A DNA stretch of 64,000 nt, taken from positions 29,884,001-29,948,000 of the forward strand of contig CM114271.1 in the NCBI GenBank assembly GCA_050084515.1. The letters run 5' to 3'. A model generated the notes under the pieces. The model saw nothing but the letters and a program-made list of their open reading frames with translations. It was not told where the DNA came from and did no database searches. The position numbers were made by a program, and so were the translations under genes. Source of the stretch: Blasia pusilla. Its lineage: Eukaryota; Marchantiophyta; Marchantiopsida; Blasiales. Each line of letters starts with the position of its first letter. Position 1 is the stretch's first letter. This document shows, piece after piece, positions 49,200 to 60,541 of this stretch.

Positions 49200-50180
49200 A
49201 GAAGAAGTTTGTGTCCGCCAACATGCCCATGTTGGCCAACCCTCCTAGATTCTTGTCCTATCGTGCCCCACACGCAATGAACACTCGGGCTCAGCAAGCC
49301 CGCATCCCAATCCAACGACCCACCACTCATTCTTTCCACCAAGTTTGTAGCCCACATTGGTCTAAAAGACATACAGAAAATCCATAAGGTCGATCTGAAC
49401 CTAGGATTTTCAGATCTCATAGCCCACACACCCGTTCAATCCAAGATTGCATACAATAAAGTCCATCTCCTCAAACTTATGTCAATCCCTAGGATGGAAA
49501 TTTCCATACACATACATGCGTGATTTCCCATGTCCCACAATCGGGCCTTTCGGGCTCACAACGTAGATTTGAGCTTGGCTTGCCCGCACCCGATCTAACA
49601 ACCTATGGCATGTTCTTGCCACATGTTTTCTAGCCTGCATGTGGCCCGCATTGAGCTTCATTGGCCCATAACGGCCTATGGTGGGCCCATAATGTGGTAC
49701 CGAACCTTCCTGCCTCACAATAGGCTGCATAGGACCCGTATGCGGATTGCTTGCATTGCCTGTGGGGGCTTCAAGCCTTGTGTGAGCAAGTATAGGCCCT
49801 ACTCGAGCATATTGCAAGCTAGTGCCGGCCACATGGGGACTTGATGTGGGCCATGCGTGGGTTTGATGTGGGCCAAGAAAGTGCTTGTAAACCGCTCACC
49901 CGTTTGATCCCTTTCCGCCTCCCTTCATCTAAGCCTGCACCCATTCACACATCCCAAGTGTGCACAGACGATCGGGATACCAACAAAACCCAAACACGCG
50001 ACCCTTCGGGTATGTCTGTCCCATAGATGGATAAGTTTATTTTTTTGTAGTCTTGGTTTAATCCTTTTCTGAGCTCGTATCCATTCCCCCGTTTAGAGCT
50101 TGCGCGAGTGACGGGTGTACCAAAAAATCCCATGTGGGAGACCTGTTGGGCATGTTTGTCCCATGGATGGACAAGTGTGT
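49200..50180 (+). repeat. GCCCACA-rich dispersed repeat, copy 2
   Basis: It has the same word content as 39481-40110. The end block occurs twice in tandem, at about 49930-50040 and 50080-50180 (cattcacacatcc / cattcccccg; then gggcatgt.tgtcccatggatgga). No conserved protein. Confidence 0.6.
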
Positions 50181-50330
50181 TTCCGTGCAATGTTCAATGG
50201 AATGGGGGGTAGACAACCTAGGATTAGTATGGAGCAAGCGTATGATGATTCAAATCAAATCCTTTCAAGCGATGTATATTTTTACCTATAGGTTTAGTGC
50301 ACATCGAGGCTTGTTGTTTAGTCTTTTGCA

Positions 50331-50640
50331 TGGTTGCACAAAAATAGGCAAGTCCAGCCCTAGGACACAAATTGATGGACAAGTCTTGACATATCCACGA
50401 ATATGGATTGCAAGTGGTGGGACCCACACTTATAGTTCATGATGGAAGGCAGGGCAAGGGTGAGTGGGGAAATAATGGTGGAGGGTTTGGAAGTAGAGGA
50501 AGCAAGAAACGGGAGAGTCTAGAACATGACGGCAAGTGGGGGGAATGAGAAAGAAGGGGAAGGTGAGGCTCATATGAACAAGCCCTTGCATAGGAGAGAC
50601 GTAAGTCCACGAACATGGACATATCTTCGGACACGAACTT
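50331..50640 (+). repeat. Dispersed repeat, copy 2 (partner at 16237-16520)
   Basis: It matches the copy at 16237 in the same orientation. Shared blocks include ggttgcacaaaaat, atatggattgcaagtgg and cccacacttatagttcatg. Purine-rich middle and acgtaagtcca follow. Confidence 0.7.
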
Positions 50641-53296
50641 TGTCCACATGCAATCTTAGGTTTTTGCCCTTATGTAATTTAAGATGGGGGAGAGAGATTC
50701 TTGAGGATGGAGACAAATATTTTTCCATGTTCTGTAATTTTCTTTTGATGATAGAGCTAGGGTTGTAGACATATACCCACTAGAGATCATGGAAATAAAA
50801 AAGAGAAATTTTGAAGAATAGTCACTCTATTATGTTTCTTCTTACTTTATGCAAGCTTGTGATAGTGTGTCTCTTTTGAAGGGACAACAAATAGTCATAT
50901 AATTTTTTTTCCAAAAGTTCAAAGTAGAACTTGAAACTTCAAGAATGCCGTAATGACTTGTCTTTCTTCTCAATATTCTTGGAATGCGTTTGAACTTCTC
51001 TCTCAAGATTTGAGCTAGTAAATTCCTCCCAAATTTTATTGGACATTTAAAATTCAATCCCTTCAAGACTTCCAATAAGCTTTAGAAGGTATTCCTTGGA
51101 GCTTGCACTTGGTTGACTATTAGGAGTTTTGACACAATCATCAACATGCATTGTGGCTAGTGAAATAGGCTATGGGAAATAGTTTGAGGATCTAGCATTC
51201 TTGTGACGACTCGTTGTTTGCACACTATAACCAACAAGTCTTCTGAAAATGGATATAATGTAATAGCTGAGTGATTGTAATTGATTGGTCTTGGGTATCT
51301 TACATTTAAGTATTATCGTAGATTGGCTTGATAAATATTTTGGAGCATCTCCTAAGTTTAGAAGGTTAGATGAATTCTTGATATCCTCAATTTCATACCC
51401 TATGTACGGCTTCCCAACATTGAGGGTGTGACCAACCTTTCCAATCTATAACTTAAACACAACCCTATACAATCCTCTTGTGAGATTGGAGACTTTTCAA
51501 GTTCTATCAGAGGTGCAATCTCTACTTATTTTACTATGTAGTCCTTTTCACAAGAAGATGGGTGAGTTTTCTTGATTGTACTCATGCTCTACCCTTTTGT
51601 ATATTTCATTGTAGTCCGTCTACAGGTCATGTATCATAATTATAAACATGTGCTAGTAATAGATCAAACTTGTATTTAGATACTTGTCTTGTTTTGAAAG
51701 GGTTTGAAGGCCATAATCCTCTTGCGATATGAACACTTTTTTTAATGTTAGGAATTTGAATAGATGCTATGAACACTAGAGACTTATTGGGATATAGTAG
51801 ATGACTCTCTAGGATGTTGGATTCCTGAAAATATTATAAATAGGTGAGCAAGAAAAATGTTAGTTAGTGTGCATTAGTATCCATCATGAGAATGGAAATT
51901 ATGAAGCACACCCATACAAGCAAGTAACTACAGGTCGTAAATTTGTAAAACATTACCTCTATAGAGAGAATTTGGAAACTCCAATAAAACATCAAAGTTG
52001 TAGACAACGCACGTCAATCAATGATTGAATATAGATTTTCTATCCTTATATCTATATAGAGAGAGAAAATGTAAGCCCATGCACATGTTTATATTACCTT
52101 CCATGATTAGCTCTCATAATTCTCAAGTGCAATTGATTTCGAGTGATCCTCATGTTTCAAAAGGGGAAAAATCTCATTGGTTGAAAAGGCCAAGTGTCAA
52201 GAGGAGAGGAGTTTGCATATTGAATAAGCACTCATCAATAATAATATAGATTTGATTGTGTTAATCCTCCCTATGATCTGGGAAGCCCTAAAAATTTCAA
52301 TGCTATAGCTTGTTGAAATTAATGGCTTAAATTATCTCAATTTAAGTAGCCCTAATATATGGCTAGTATGGACGCCCAAGACACGTAGGAAAATTGAGGA
52401 TATTCTTGATCCAAAAGGGTATAGATTCCATATATTAATCATATGATATGATACATTGAAAAAAAGTATTGATCGCACTCCATAATGTCACACGTCTGAA
52501 ACAATGGCCCATCCAAGAGGACACATGTCAAGACAAAGGACGCTTGCAAGGAACAAGGGACATATCACCCCAAAGGATATAGACTAGGTAGTTGAGGATG
52601 AATATATAGTGTATTTCATTTTGATAGTGACTTGATGGTTGATGGGCTAACATGTGCATAGGTATTACCAAGGACTTGCTTAAGGAAGGTCTATAGTTGA
52701 AGAGGGTTATTTGAAGCCCATCTTTAGATATCAAACCTTGTAAGTGAGATCCGTGATACATTACAACAAGGCTATATTGGTATATTGAATATTGAGTCTC
52801 ATGAGTCATAAGTGGGTTAGGATTGATATCATACATTTTTATGTATTTTTGGGTCTTTTACTCATATATCCATGCTCAAAACACGATATGTATATACGAT
52901 AGAAGAGCATGAGAATGTGTTTCCTTCCTAGATTCATAATTTCTTTATTCATATTAATGGATCGTAGAAAATGTCAATTTTAAAGAAGAAATTGAATTAT
53001 TGAGTGTGTTATCATTTATGTGGAGATCTTATGAGATTCACAAGATGGATAGGATCTTCGATATGTGTTTTTGGTTATGTGTATTCACACGAAATTATTT
53101 ACTTATGGTCATGTGTTTTGCGTTAATTGGTGTCCAATCTCAAAATTCATGTTTAAGAATCCTCAATGAAATTTGTGCACTACATGATAAGGGAAGATGA
53201 AGCCTATGTGTGATGTTTTTTTGTAACATGATAATAAACATATATAAAAGAAAAACTAAGGATAGAGAATTTTGATGAAATACTTTGATTAGAAAG
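50641..53296. other. AT-rich spacer
   Basis: No gene recognised. 52745-52830 matches the right part of the X-type repeat at 11530-11610 (gatccgtgatacat.acaa). Confidence 0.5.
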
Positions 53297-53357
53297 AGGT
53301 GGGAAAGAGAAGGGAAATTTATTTTACTAAAATAAGTTTCCCTTCTCTTTCCCATCT
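53297..53357. repeat. Near-perfect palindrome
   Basis: The 18-base arms tgggaaagagaagggaaa (53300-53317) and their exact complement (53337-53354) enclose a second AT palindrome, ttattttactaaaataa. Together they form an almost unbroken hairpin. Confidence 0.9.
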
Positions 53358-54228
53358 CATAATAAATAAAGAAATATTTTCTCATGAAAAAATAAAAAAA
53401 AAAATCTATACTATAAACGACACGTTCACCTAGAATGGGCCATGCATGGCATAACCTGGTGTTTAGAAACCCAACGGATTCTAACTACTAAGAAATGAAT
53501 AAGTAAAAAAATTACCCCCTATGGAACGTGTTTTCCAAAACAATTAGTTTCGATAATCCTAAAAAACTTAAATCATAGATTAAAATAAACCAAAGATACG
53601 TCATCAAGACCTCCATGATGGACCCGCAAGTGCGTATGAAGATTTCGACTTTGGCGGAAGGTAGTGCAAACTCCCTTTACATGCGGCGTCGTCTTTTTCT
53701 TCCCTCATCGTTCCAAATATAAATTTACACTTGGTTGCACCCGCCAGGCTTTATTGGGAGGAGCACTTTTCACTGTACGAACTGTATCGCGAACTTACCA
53801 ACGAACTATCCATCGATCCAAGAACAGCGTAGTGGAAGGTCTTCCGCGAGGTTCTAATTAACGTGTGACGACCGACATATTTTCCTCTTTGGTCAGTTCC
53901 ACGACTCTATACGGTAAGACGTGGTGACGTACGTACAAAATATTGGACCAGCGATACCTCTCACCAGTAAATCATTCGGAAGAGTATATTGTACGAGGTT
54001 CCCTTGGGAGGAAATACTCACTAGAAAAACAGATAGTTCGTTGGGGTCAAAGCTTGTTCACTACGCAAATTATTTTATAAGGATCAATAATTATAAAAGT
54101 TGACATTCTCCCAAAATAATCAGATGGAAGAATTACGGGTCTTTACATTTGTTCCATTAGTTTCTTTTAGAGATGACAACGGAGCTGAAATGGAGGGCTG
54201 AATGGGCTGAAATATTAGTGATTCTATC
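53358..54228. other. Spacer with a CG-richer patch
   Basis: 53590-54020 is visibly richer in CG dinucleotides than its surroundings, but I found no protein motif in any frame. It may be a recent insertion or a gene fragment. Confidence 0.4.
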
Positions 54229-54352
54229 TTTGCGGGCAATTATGAAGAAAAAACGAGTTGATATATCTATGCAGATAAGTGGGGAATGAATTTGCAGGCA
54301 ATTATGAAGATAAAACGAGTTGATATATCTATGCAGATAAGTGGGGAATGAA
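54229..54352. repeat. Recent 62-base tandem duplication
   Basis: Units 54229-54290 and 54291-54352 differ at only a few bases. They contain acgagttgatatatctatgc. Confidence 0.92.
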
Positions 54353-54829
54353 AAGTACTCACGCACGTTGTCGAAAGGAGGAAGGGAATCCACCCTAAAA
54401 AGGAGACTCATGAAAATAACATGGAGATTCCAAAAACTGAATACCAACACAGTCACAAATCACGAAGCGTAACATAATGTTAGATCCCTCTTATTATAAA
54501 GAATTATTACAAAAATAAATATAAGTGTGGACATCCTTTTTTAATCCACTCTTTACTTAAAAATCTCATTAAATCATTTTCCCATAAACATACCCATCAA
54601 TCAAATTAAACTCCATTACTTCTTGCAATAATTATTATCTAAGTTTTCATCTACTCTTCACATACATAAAATTCGATAATGAGAATTTGGTAAAAAATTC
54701 ATGAAATTATGATAGCATGTAATTGTTTTTTCCAAAAAGTTAAGAATAGACATAGATATGATCTAATGAATTATAGAAGGTTTCAATCTATGAAGAGATA
54801 TCTCACATCTTATTTAGTTCACAAGTAGA
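54353..54829. other. AT-rich spacer
   Basis: No gene recognised. The minus-strand frame 54157-54456 lacks motifs. Confidence 0.5.
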
Positions 54830-55260
54830 GCTCTACCGCGTCGACGACATAGAGGGTTAGTGGGCGGTTTGGGTGTTATTTTGTCTTGAAGTGTCAGATG
54901 AGGTTGATGATACATCTGTTGTGTCAAGAGCATAGTTTCTAATGATTTCCCTTCTTTCTATTTTCAGATAGGTGACCTTTTGACCGAGTCAATGGTTACC
55001 GAGTAACCTATGTTTGTAGATTACCTTTGGAGAGGCTATTTTTGGGGGAAGAGCCTTTTGGCTCTTCTCAAGGCTATAAGAGAAAAAGAGATGATTTTCT
55101 CATGTTGAGCCTTTGGAATACCTCTCTTGCTTTGTGTGTAGTAGGAACTAAGGTGCTAGTTTTCGGATTCCCTCACATCGGAGGGTGGATGTGGCTTCAT
55201 ATGTATATGTAGATTTGAGAGTGGAGTTTCGCGTGTGAGCCATTTTTATTGTGATTTAAC
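54830..55260 (+). repeat. Repeat X, uninterrupted copy
   Basis: It serves as the unbroken reference for the split copy nearby. Order: ttttgtc...gtgtc.gatgaggttga, a dyad pair (54971-55000 and 55002-55025), ggctattttt, gagccttttggctcttc, aaggctataagag, tctcatgttg.gcc, ggattcc, then gggtgga...gtagattt and gagtggagttt. No coding capacity was seen. Ends are approximate. Confidence 0.75.
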
Positions 55261-55334
55261 ATCAAAAAAATACGAGGGGCCATGGGGAAAATGGTTGTAT
55301 GTAGGTAGGCAAACAAGTTGTATGGTGGGGAGCC

Positions 55335-55470
55335 TGTCGTGCACATACATATCGCTACACAACATACATCGCTCGTCACATCTACACCACACAACACTGA
55401 TCTTCCCCACACACGGGTCGATTCACACATGTACAAAAATCAACTCATACATATACATGGAGATCACTCA
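55335..55470 (-). mobile_element. 136-bp solo LTR-like repeat, left copy
   Basis: It matches 63342-63477 over exactly 136 bases with few differences. On the minus strand it begins TGAGTGATCTCC and ends GCACGACA, that is TG...CA. No internal region follows in the expected direction, and the flanks do not show a clear target duplication. Confidence 0.8.
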
Positions 55471-55592
55471 ACTGTAAAAATAAAGAGTAGTAAAAACGGC
55501 ACACCCGGCCTAAAACTCCACTCCTCAATCTACATCCGCATATCGAGCCTCGTCCACCCTGTGCTATCAAGGAATCCGGACGATAACACCCT
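55471..55592 (-). repeat. Repeat X split copy, right segment
   Basis: Minus-strand reading matches the right part of the X copy at 54830 (ggattcc, gggtgga.g.ggct, gtagatt, gagtggagttt). It ends against the gypsy 5' LTR at 55593. Confidence 0.8.
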
Positions 55593-56623
55593 TGTCGCGA
55601 CCCTCATAACCAAACAACACCAAATACGCGCCAAGCGAAACATCAGAACTGAAAGGAACTCACGCCGCGAGGTTTGCGCTTTGGAGAGGCGTTTGGTAGA
55701 GTCTCTTGGAAAAAGTCTAAGAGACAAACGCGAAAGAGTTGTGCGTTTCATGCGTTAGTGGTCGCGACCAGGAAACCTAGACCAAACGCGAGCCGAGACT
55801 TGAGATGAGTTGAGTCTTGGAGGTTGGTTGCCAAAGAGGTGAGAACCAGTTTGGAACATGACTAGCGTTTGGGAGAATCTGATTGTGTTTAGGACCATAA
55901 CGTGGAGCTCCGAGATGTGTTCGGGACAAGTAAGGCCGCGTTGGAAAGCTGATCTTGAGACGCTTCCAACGCACCAAAGATCTCAGCAAACGCATAAGTA
56001 CAGGCTGAGATATTGGCCGAAAACGATTCAGAGAGCAATCGGGTTGAGGGCCAATTGGAAGGGCCCGGGTGTCTTTCCCTAAATGTAGGGGGCCCCCGGA
56101 GATTCCCAGAAGTACTAGTAAGGGGAGTACCTTCTCTGAGATGTCTCGGGAAACGAAACCCCATTTTGGGTGCCAAACGGCGTTTCAGAGGCACGGGATG
56201 AAACGGGAGTTTGGCGCGGAAACCCGAAACCCAAACCTGATCCAAGGGAGTGGACTTTGTACGCCACACTTGGATTCCAACCCGAGATTCACTCCGTGCG
56301 AGTCTTGGTGAGGAACTCATTGGATGTTCATCGGACAGTTGGAACCGCTAGGCGCGAAACGCCGTTTCAGGTTCCTGAACCGACCAGAAAGTCTGTCCCA
56401 AGTCTTTCGAGACTTGCCCGTGTTGGAAACCGCGAAACTAGGAAGGTTGAGCTTGAAGAGAGAGTCCAAGACGAGAACTCGGAAAGTAATCCCGCTGATT
56501 GATCCAAGACCCGACTAACCGAAGTGCGTGTTTGGATGCAGATCAGCGTTGAGAGCGTGACCTACTGAACGCACGCTTCCGCAACAAACAAGATTAACGT
56601 TCAAGAAGAGTAGGCGCACGACA
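55593..56623 (+). repeat. Gypsy 5' LTR
   Basis: It starts TGTCGCGACCC and ends ...CGCACGACA, two bases before the primer-binding site. It is repeated in inverted orientation at 58831-59849 with few differences and some short indels. Confidence 0.92.
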
Positions 56624-56625
56624 CG

Positions 56626-56637
56626 TGGTATCAGAGC
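56626..56637 (+). promoter_or_regulatory. Primer-binding site (initiator tRNA-Met type)
   Basis: tggtatcagagc, two bases after the 5' LTR. This is the usual site in plant LTR elements, complementary to the 3' end of initiator methionine tRNA. Confidence 0.9.
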
Positions 56638-56775
56638 AATTCCTTGATGAGCGTGAACTTGGGGTCGTTGAAGATCTGGACGTTTGGGGAGAACTCAAGG
56701 TAGCCGGAAGACCGCGACGCCGAGGAGGAACGCAAGAGGCGAGGAGGAGATCTGAGAAAAGGCGACGACTCGCAA

Positions 56776-57718
56776 ATGGCGACCAAGGGCGAAGAACCGA
56801 GGAAACCGCGAGTCAAAGCAAAGAAGCCAAGAGACGAATCAATGACGGACCGAGAGCCAGAGGTGGAATTTGCGACTCCCGAAGTGCCGAGTCCTAGACA
56901 TGAGGATGTTCCAACCGAAAATCTTTCCGCGGGACCTTCGGGTCCAAACTTAAACGATCCGGCCTTTTATACCCAAATGATGGGATTGATGAAGGTGATG
57001 GCGGACCAGATGGCTGAACAGAGCAAGGTGATCTCGGAATTCAAGTCAAAGGGAGCCTCTAAATCTGGCAAGAAGCTTTGTAAGACTAATTTTCCAACGC
57101 CATTCACAGGAATGGGGCGTTCTCGGAAAGTGAGCGAGTTTCTAACGGAACTCGAACTCTATTTCGAAGCGCAAAAGGCAGATGAACAAGACAAGGTGAT
57201 CAGAGCGGTCACGTTTCAAGGATCACGCTCTCCATTGGTGGACGGCTCACCGGAAAGAACATCTAGGTCGTGGGAAAACGTTGAGTTGGGAAGATTTCAA
57301 GGAGTTGATTGGGAACCGATTCACTCCGGAATATCAAGAGTACCGCGATGGCATGGAGGTGGTGAGGTTGCGCCAAAGTGGATCACTTGGCGCTTATAAA
57401 AGTAGAGTTTAGTGCGCTCATGAGTGCACTTTCCACGGATGAACATACTAAAAGGTGATCTTCCTAAGTGGGCTCAAACCGAGTGCCGAGAAGGCTCTCT
57501 TTCGTATGCCTCACATCCCAGAGACGTGCGCGGACCTCTTGAGACTAGCCGAGCGGATTGGGGACGATGAAGTCCAACACCCGAAACCCTTTGAGACAAA
57601 AAGTTTTTCTAAATTACAGAAGAATAAAGGGACATCCAAGAGGGTTTGGAATGGGGGTGAGCGTGACCATGGAGGGTCTCGCCCCAGCGCTAAACGAGTG
57701 GAACTCAACGCGAAGTGA
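56776..57718 (+). pseudogene. Gypsy gag
   Basis: The frame starts at 56776 (MATKGEEPRKPRVKAKK), with a basic then acidic N-terminus. The capsid part has FPTPFTGMGRSRKVSEFLTELELYF. Near 57235 the frame shifts: the capsid continues in another frame through an F-x-P-E-Y-Q-E-Y-R segment to KALFRMPHIPETCADLLRLAERIG, and stops at 57716-57718. Gag forms the particle that packages element RNA. The frame break makes this copy non-functional unless it is a sequencing error. Confidence 0.82.
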
Positions 57719-58740
57719 AGGGGCCGCCGAAGTCAACGAATGCCAAAGTGATTTGTTATAATTGTGGCGAACCCGGGCATATGGCTAAGGAATGTGTGAG
57801 GCCCAAGGTTAGTAAACCGAGTATGATTGCGTTTGCCGCTAAGCATTTATCGGAGGGAGATCTAGATACATCTCTACAAGTCACCAAGAGGACGCCCAAT
57901 TTGGTTTACCTAGGATCCAAGATCGCTAATCGCGATGTGATGTTGCTCGTTGATACAAAGTGCTTCGACTCATTCTTGAGTCCGAGAATAAAAACGTTGG
58001 GATTGCCAACCACCAAAGCGGATGAACCCATTAGGGTAGGATTCACGGGAGGGAAATCCCACCAGACATCAGATCTGGTTTTAGGGCTAGTTGTGAGATG
58101 CGGAGTATTTGAGTTGAAGGAGAATTTTACAGTTTGCGAGATGGACGGTATCGACGGAGTCTTGGGGAACACGTTCTTGGATGCGTATGAGGTGGAACTG
58201 AGGCGGAAACCTTTGAGGTTAAGCGTCTTGGTTAACGGCAAACGGACGGACGTCAGATTGGTTCGTGAGGTGCCTAGAAAGACGGAGTTGGTGAACGCCA
58301 TCACGAGGACGAGTTTGGCCGAGTTAGAGGAAGGATTCCTTTGCTTGATGAGACGAGTAGAGGATGATGCAAGCGCAAGATGCAGAGATCAGAACTCAGC
58401 TTCAAGGGAGATCCCTGAAACACTCAAGAGAGTTGTGAAAGAATTTGAAGATGTGTTGACTAAGGAGCTTCCGACTGAGTTGCCACCACATAGGGCGGTT
58501 GATCATAAGATTGAGGTGATACCAGGATCTCAACCACCTTCAAAGGCACCATATAGGTTGAATCAAGAGGAACTTGCTGAGTTGAAGAAACAGTTGGGTG
58601 AACTCCTAGAGAGGGGTTACATCCGAACGAGCAAGTCACCTTATGGGGCGCCCGTCCTCTTTGTCAAGAAGAAGGATGGGAAGTTGAGACTCTGTGTTGA
58701 TTATCGGGCGCTGAATAAAGTGACGGTAAGGAATAACTAT
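57715..58740 (+). pseudogene. Gypsy zinc knuckle, protease and start of reverse transcriptase
   Basis: A CCHC knuckle ([14 protein letters not shown]) lies at 57754-57795. The protease region has [13 protein letters not shown], with Lys where the family has Gly in D-T/S-G, and the flap [16 protein letters not shown]. Reverse transcriptase begins at about 58430 ([14 protein letters not shown], ...[41 protein letters not shown]) and is cut at R-N-N-Y, 58729-58740. The continuation lies inverted from 63069. The gag frame (stop 57716-57718) overlaps this frame around 57715. Confidence 0.88.
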
Positions 58741-58830
58741 ATAAGAGAGGAAGATGGATTTCCTAAGCCATCTTTCTCATGTTGGGCCGTTGGAGCACCT
58801 CCCTTGTATGTGTGTGAGCTAGGACTAGGG
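58741..58830 (+). repeat. Repeat X split copy, middle segment (inverted)
   Basis: It matches X at about 55075-55160 (ataagag, tctcatgttg.gcc, ggagcacctc, tgtgtgtg) in plus orientation. The other two segments of this copy are on the minus strand, so this one was flipped with the inversion. Confidence 0.82.
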
Positions 58831-59849
58831 TGTCGTGCGCCTACTCTTCTTGAACGTTAATCTTGTTTGTTGCGGAAGCGTGCGTTCAATAGGTCACGCT
58901 CTCAACGCTGATCTGCATCCAAACACGCACTTCGGTTAGTCGGGTCTTGGATCAATCAGCGGGATTACTTTCCGAGTTCTCATCTCGGACTCTCTCTTCA
59001 AGCTCAACCTTCCTAGTTTCGCGGTTTCCAAGACGGGCAAGTCTCGAAAGACTTGGGACAGACTTTCTGGTCGGTTCAAGAACCTGAAACGGCGTTTCGC
59101 GCCTAGCGGTTCCAACTGTCCGATGAACATCCAATGAGTTCCTCACCAAGACTCGCACGGAGTGAATCTCGGGTTGGAATCCAAGTGTGGCGTACAAAGT
59201 CCACTCCCTTGGATCAGGTTTGGGTTTGGGTTTCGCAAACTCCCGTTTCATCCGTGCCTCAAACGCCGTTTGGCACCCAAAGTGGGGTTTCGTTTCCCGA
59301 GACATCTCAGAGAAGGTACTCCCCTTACTAGTACTTCTGGGAATCTCCGGGGCCCCTACATTTAGGGGAAAGACACCGGGCCCTTCCATTGGCCCTCAAC
59401 CCGATTGCTCTCTGAATCGTTTTCGGCCAATATCTCAGCCTGTACTTATGCGTTTGCTGAGATCTTTGGTGCGTTGGAAGCGTCTCAAGATCAGCTTTCC
59501 AACGCGGCCTTACTTGTCCCGAACACATCTCGGAGCTCCACGTTATGGTCCTAAACACAATCAGATTCTCCCAAACGCTAGTCATGTTCCAAATCGGTTC
59601 TCACCTCTTTGGCAACCAACCTCCAAGACTCAACTCATCTCAAGTCTCGGCTCGCGTTTGGTCTAGGTTTCCTGGTCGCGACCACTAACGCATGAAACGC
59701 ACAACTCTGTTCCGCGTTTCGTCTCTTAGACTTTTTCCAAGAGACTCTACCAAACGCCTCCAAAGCGCAAACCCGCGGCGTGAGTTCCTTTCGATTCGAT
59801 GTTTCGCTTGGCGCGTATTTGGTGTTGTTTGGTTATGAGGGTCGCAACA
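58831..59849 (-). repeat. Gypsy 3' LTR (inverted)
   Basis: On the minus strand it runs TGTTGCGACCC (from 59849) to CGCACGACA (58831). It follows the minus-strand pol, as a 3' LTR should. Confidence 0.92.
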
Positions 59850-59862
59850 CTCAACCCTCCTT
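59850..59862 (-). promoter_or_regulatory. Possible polypurine tract
   Basis: The minus strand reads aaggagggttgag directly before the 3' LTR. It is mostly purine but interrupted by two T. Confidence 0.45.
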
Positions 59863-60541
59863 AGAAGGTTGATGTCCTCATCAACGCAAACCTTATTGAT
59901 GTTAAGTTCTGGGAAGCCGACCCCTTAACACAGAATCGCGTTCTGGTAGCTAACCCGCAATTCCTCTTTTTGGCTTAAGTCTTAGGTTTGTCGCTATAAA
60001 GACTTAGACTTATTAGCTTCGCTTTTCGATGAGTCGACTAGTTCTGCCAAACTAATCTAACTATCAAAATAAGCTCACTAAGTCTGCAACCTAACACTTC
60101 ACTCACTATTTGTAAACAACCGCCTGTCTACCTAGCCAACTCGTACTACTTTTGGGTCACCTGTATTCCACCTAGGCGCGTCACTAAGTTCAGTCATGAA
60201 ACATGAATGAGATCACCACAAACCCCAAGACAGACTCATTTGCCCCGCCGACGTTAGGGCGAGCCCAAATGCTAGTACTTCAACACTTGGTCCTAATCTA
60301 GATGCCTTATCTGAATACAAGCTCTCACCTCAAATACTCATTGTTTGGTCTCCTTGACTTACATCCTAAGCATATGAAGAACTACTCATTGCCTTGCACA
60401 AACCAAACTCAAAATTACAATACAAGCATCGAATCTCCAAATCCATGTCTTCTTTATTGCAACAACTAAACCTTTCTAGTTACAACGGGTTATCGGCCCA
60501 AGCTTTCCGGTCACAAGTTATGTCCATTGCTTCACCATGTA

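Noticed and set aside
55330-55475. Target duplication around the 136-bp repeat at 55335
   Set aside because: The flanks are gagcc and actgt and do not match. The reverse-complement match to the flank at 63337 (acagt) is only five bases and may be chance.
58936-59666. Open frames within 58936-59666 on both strands
   Set aside because: They lie in the inverted 3' LTR and recur in the 5' LTR; they have no element-coding motif.
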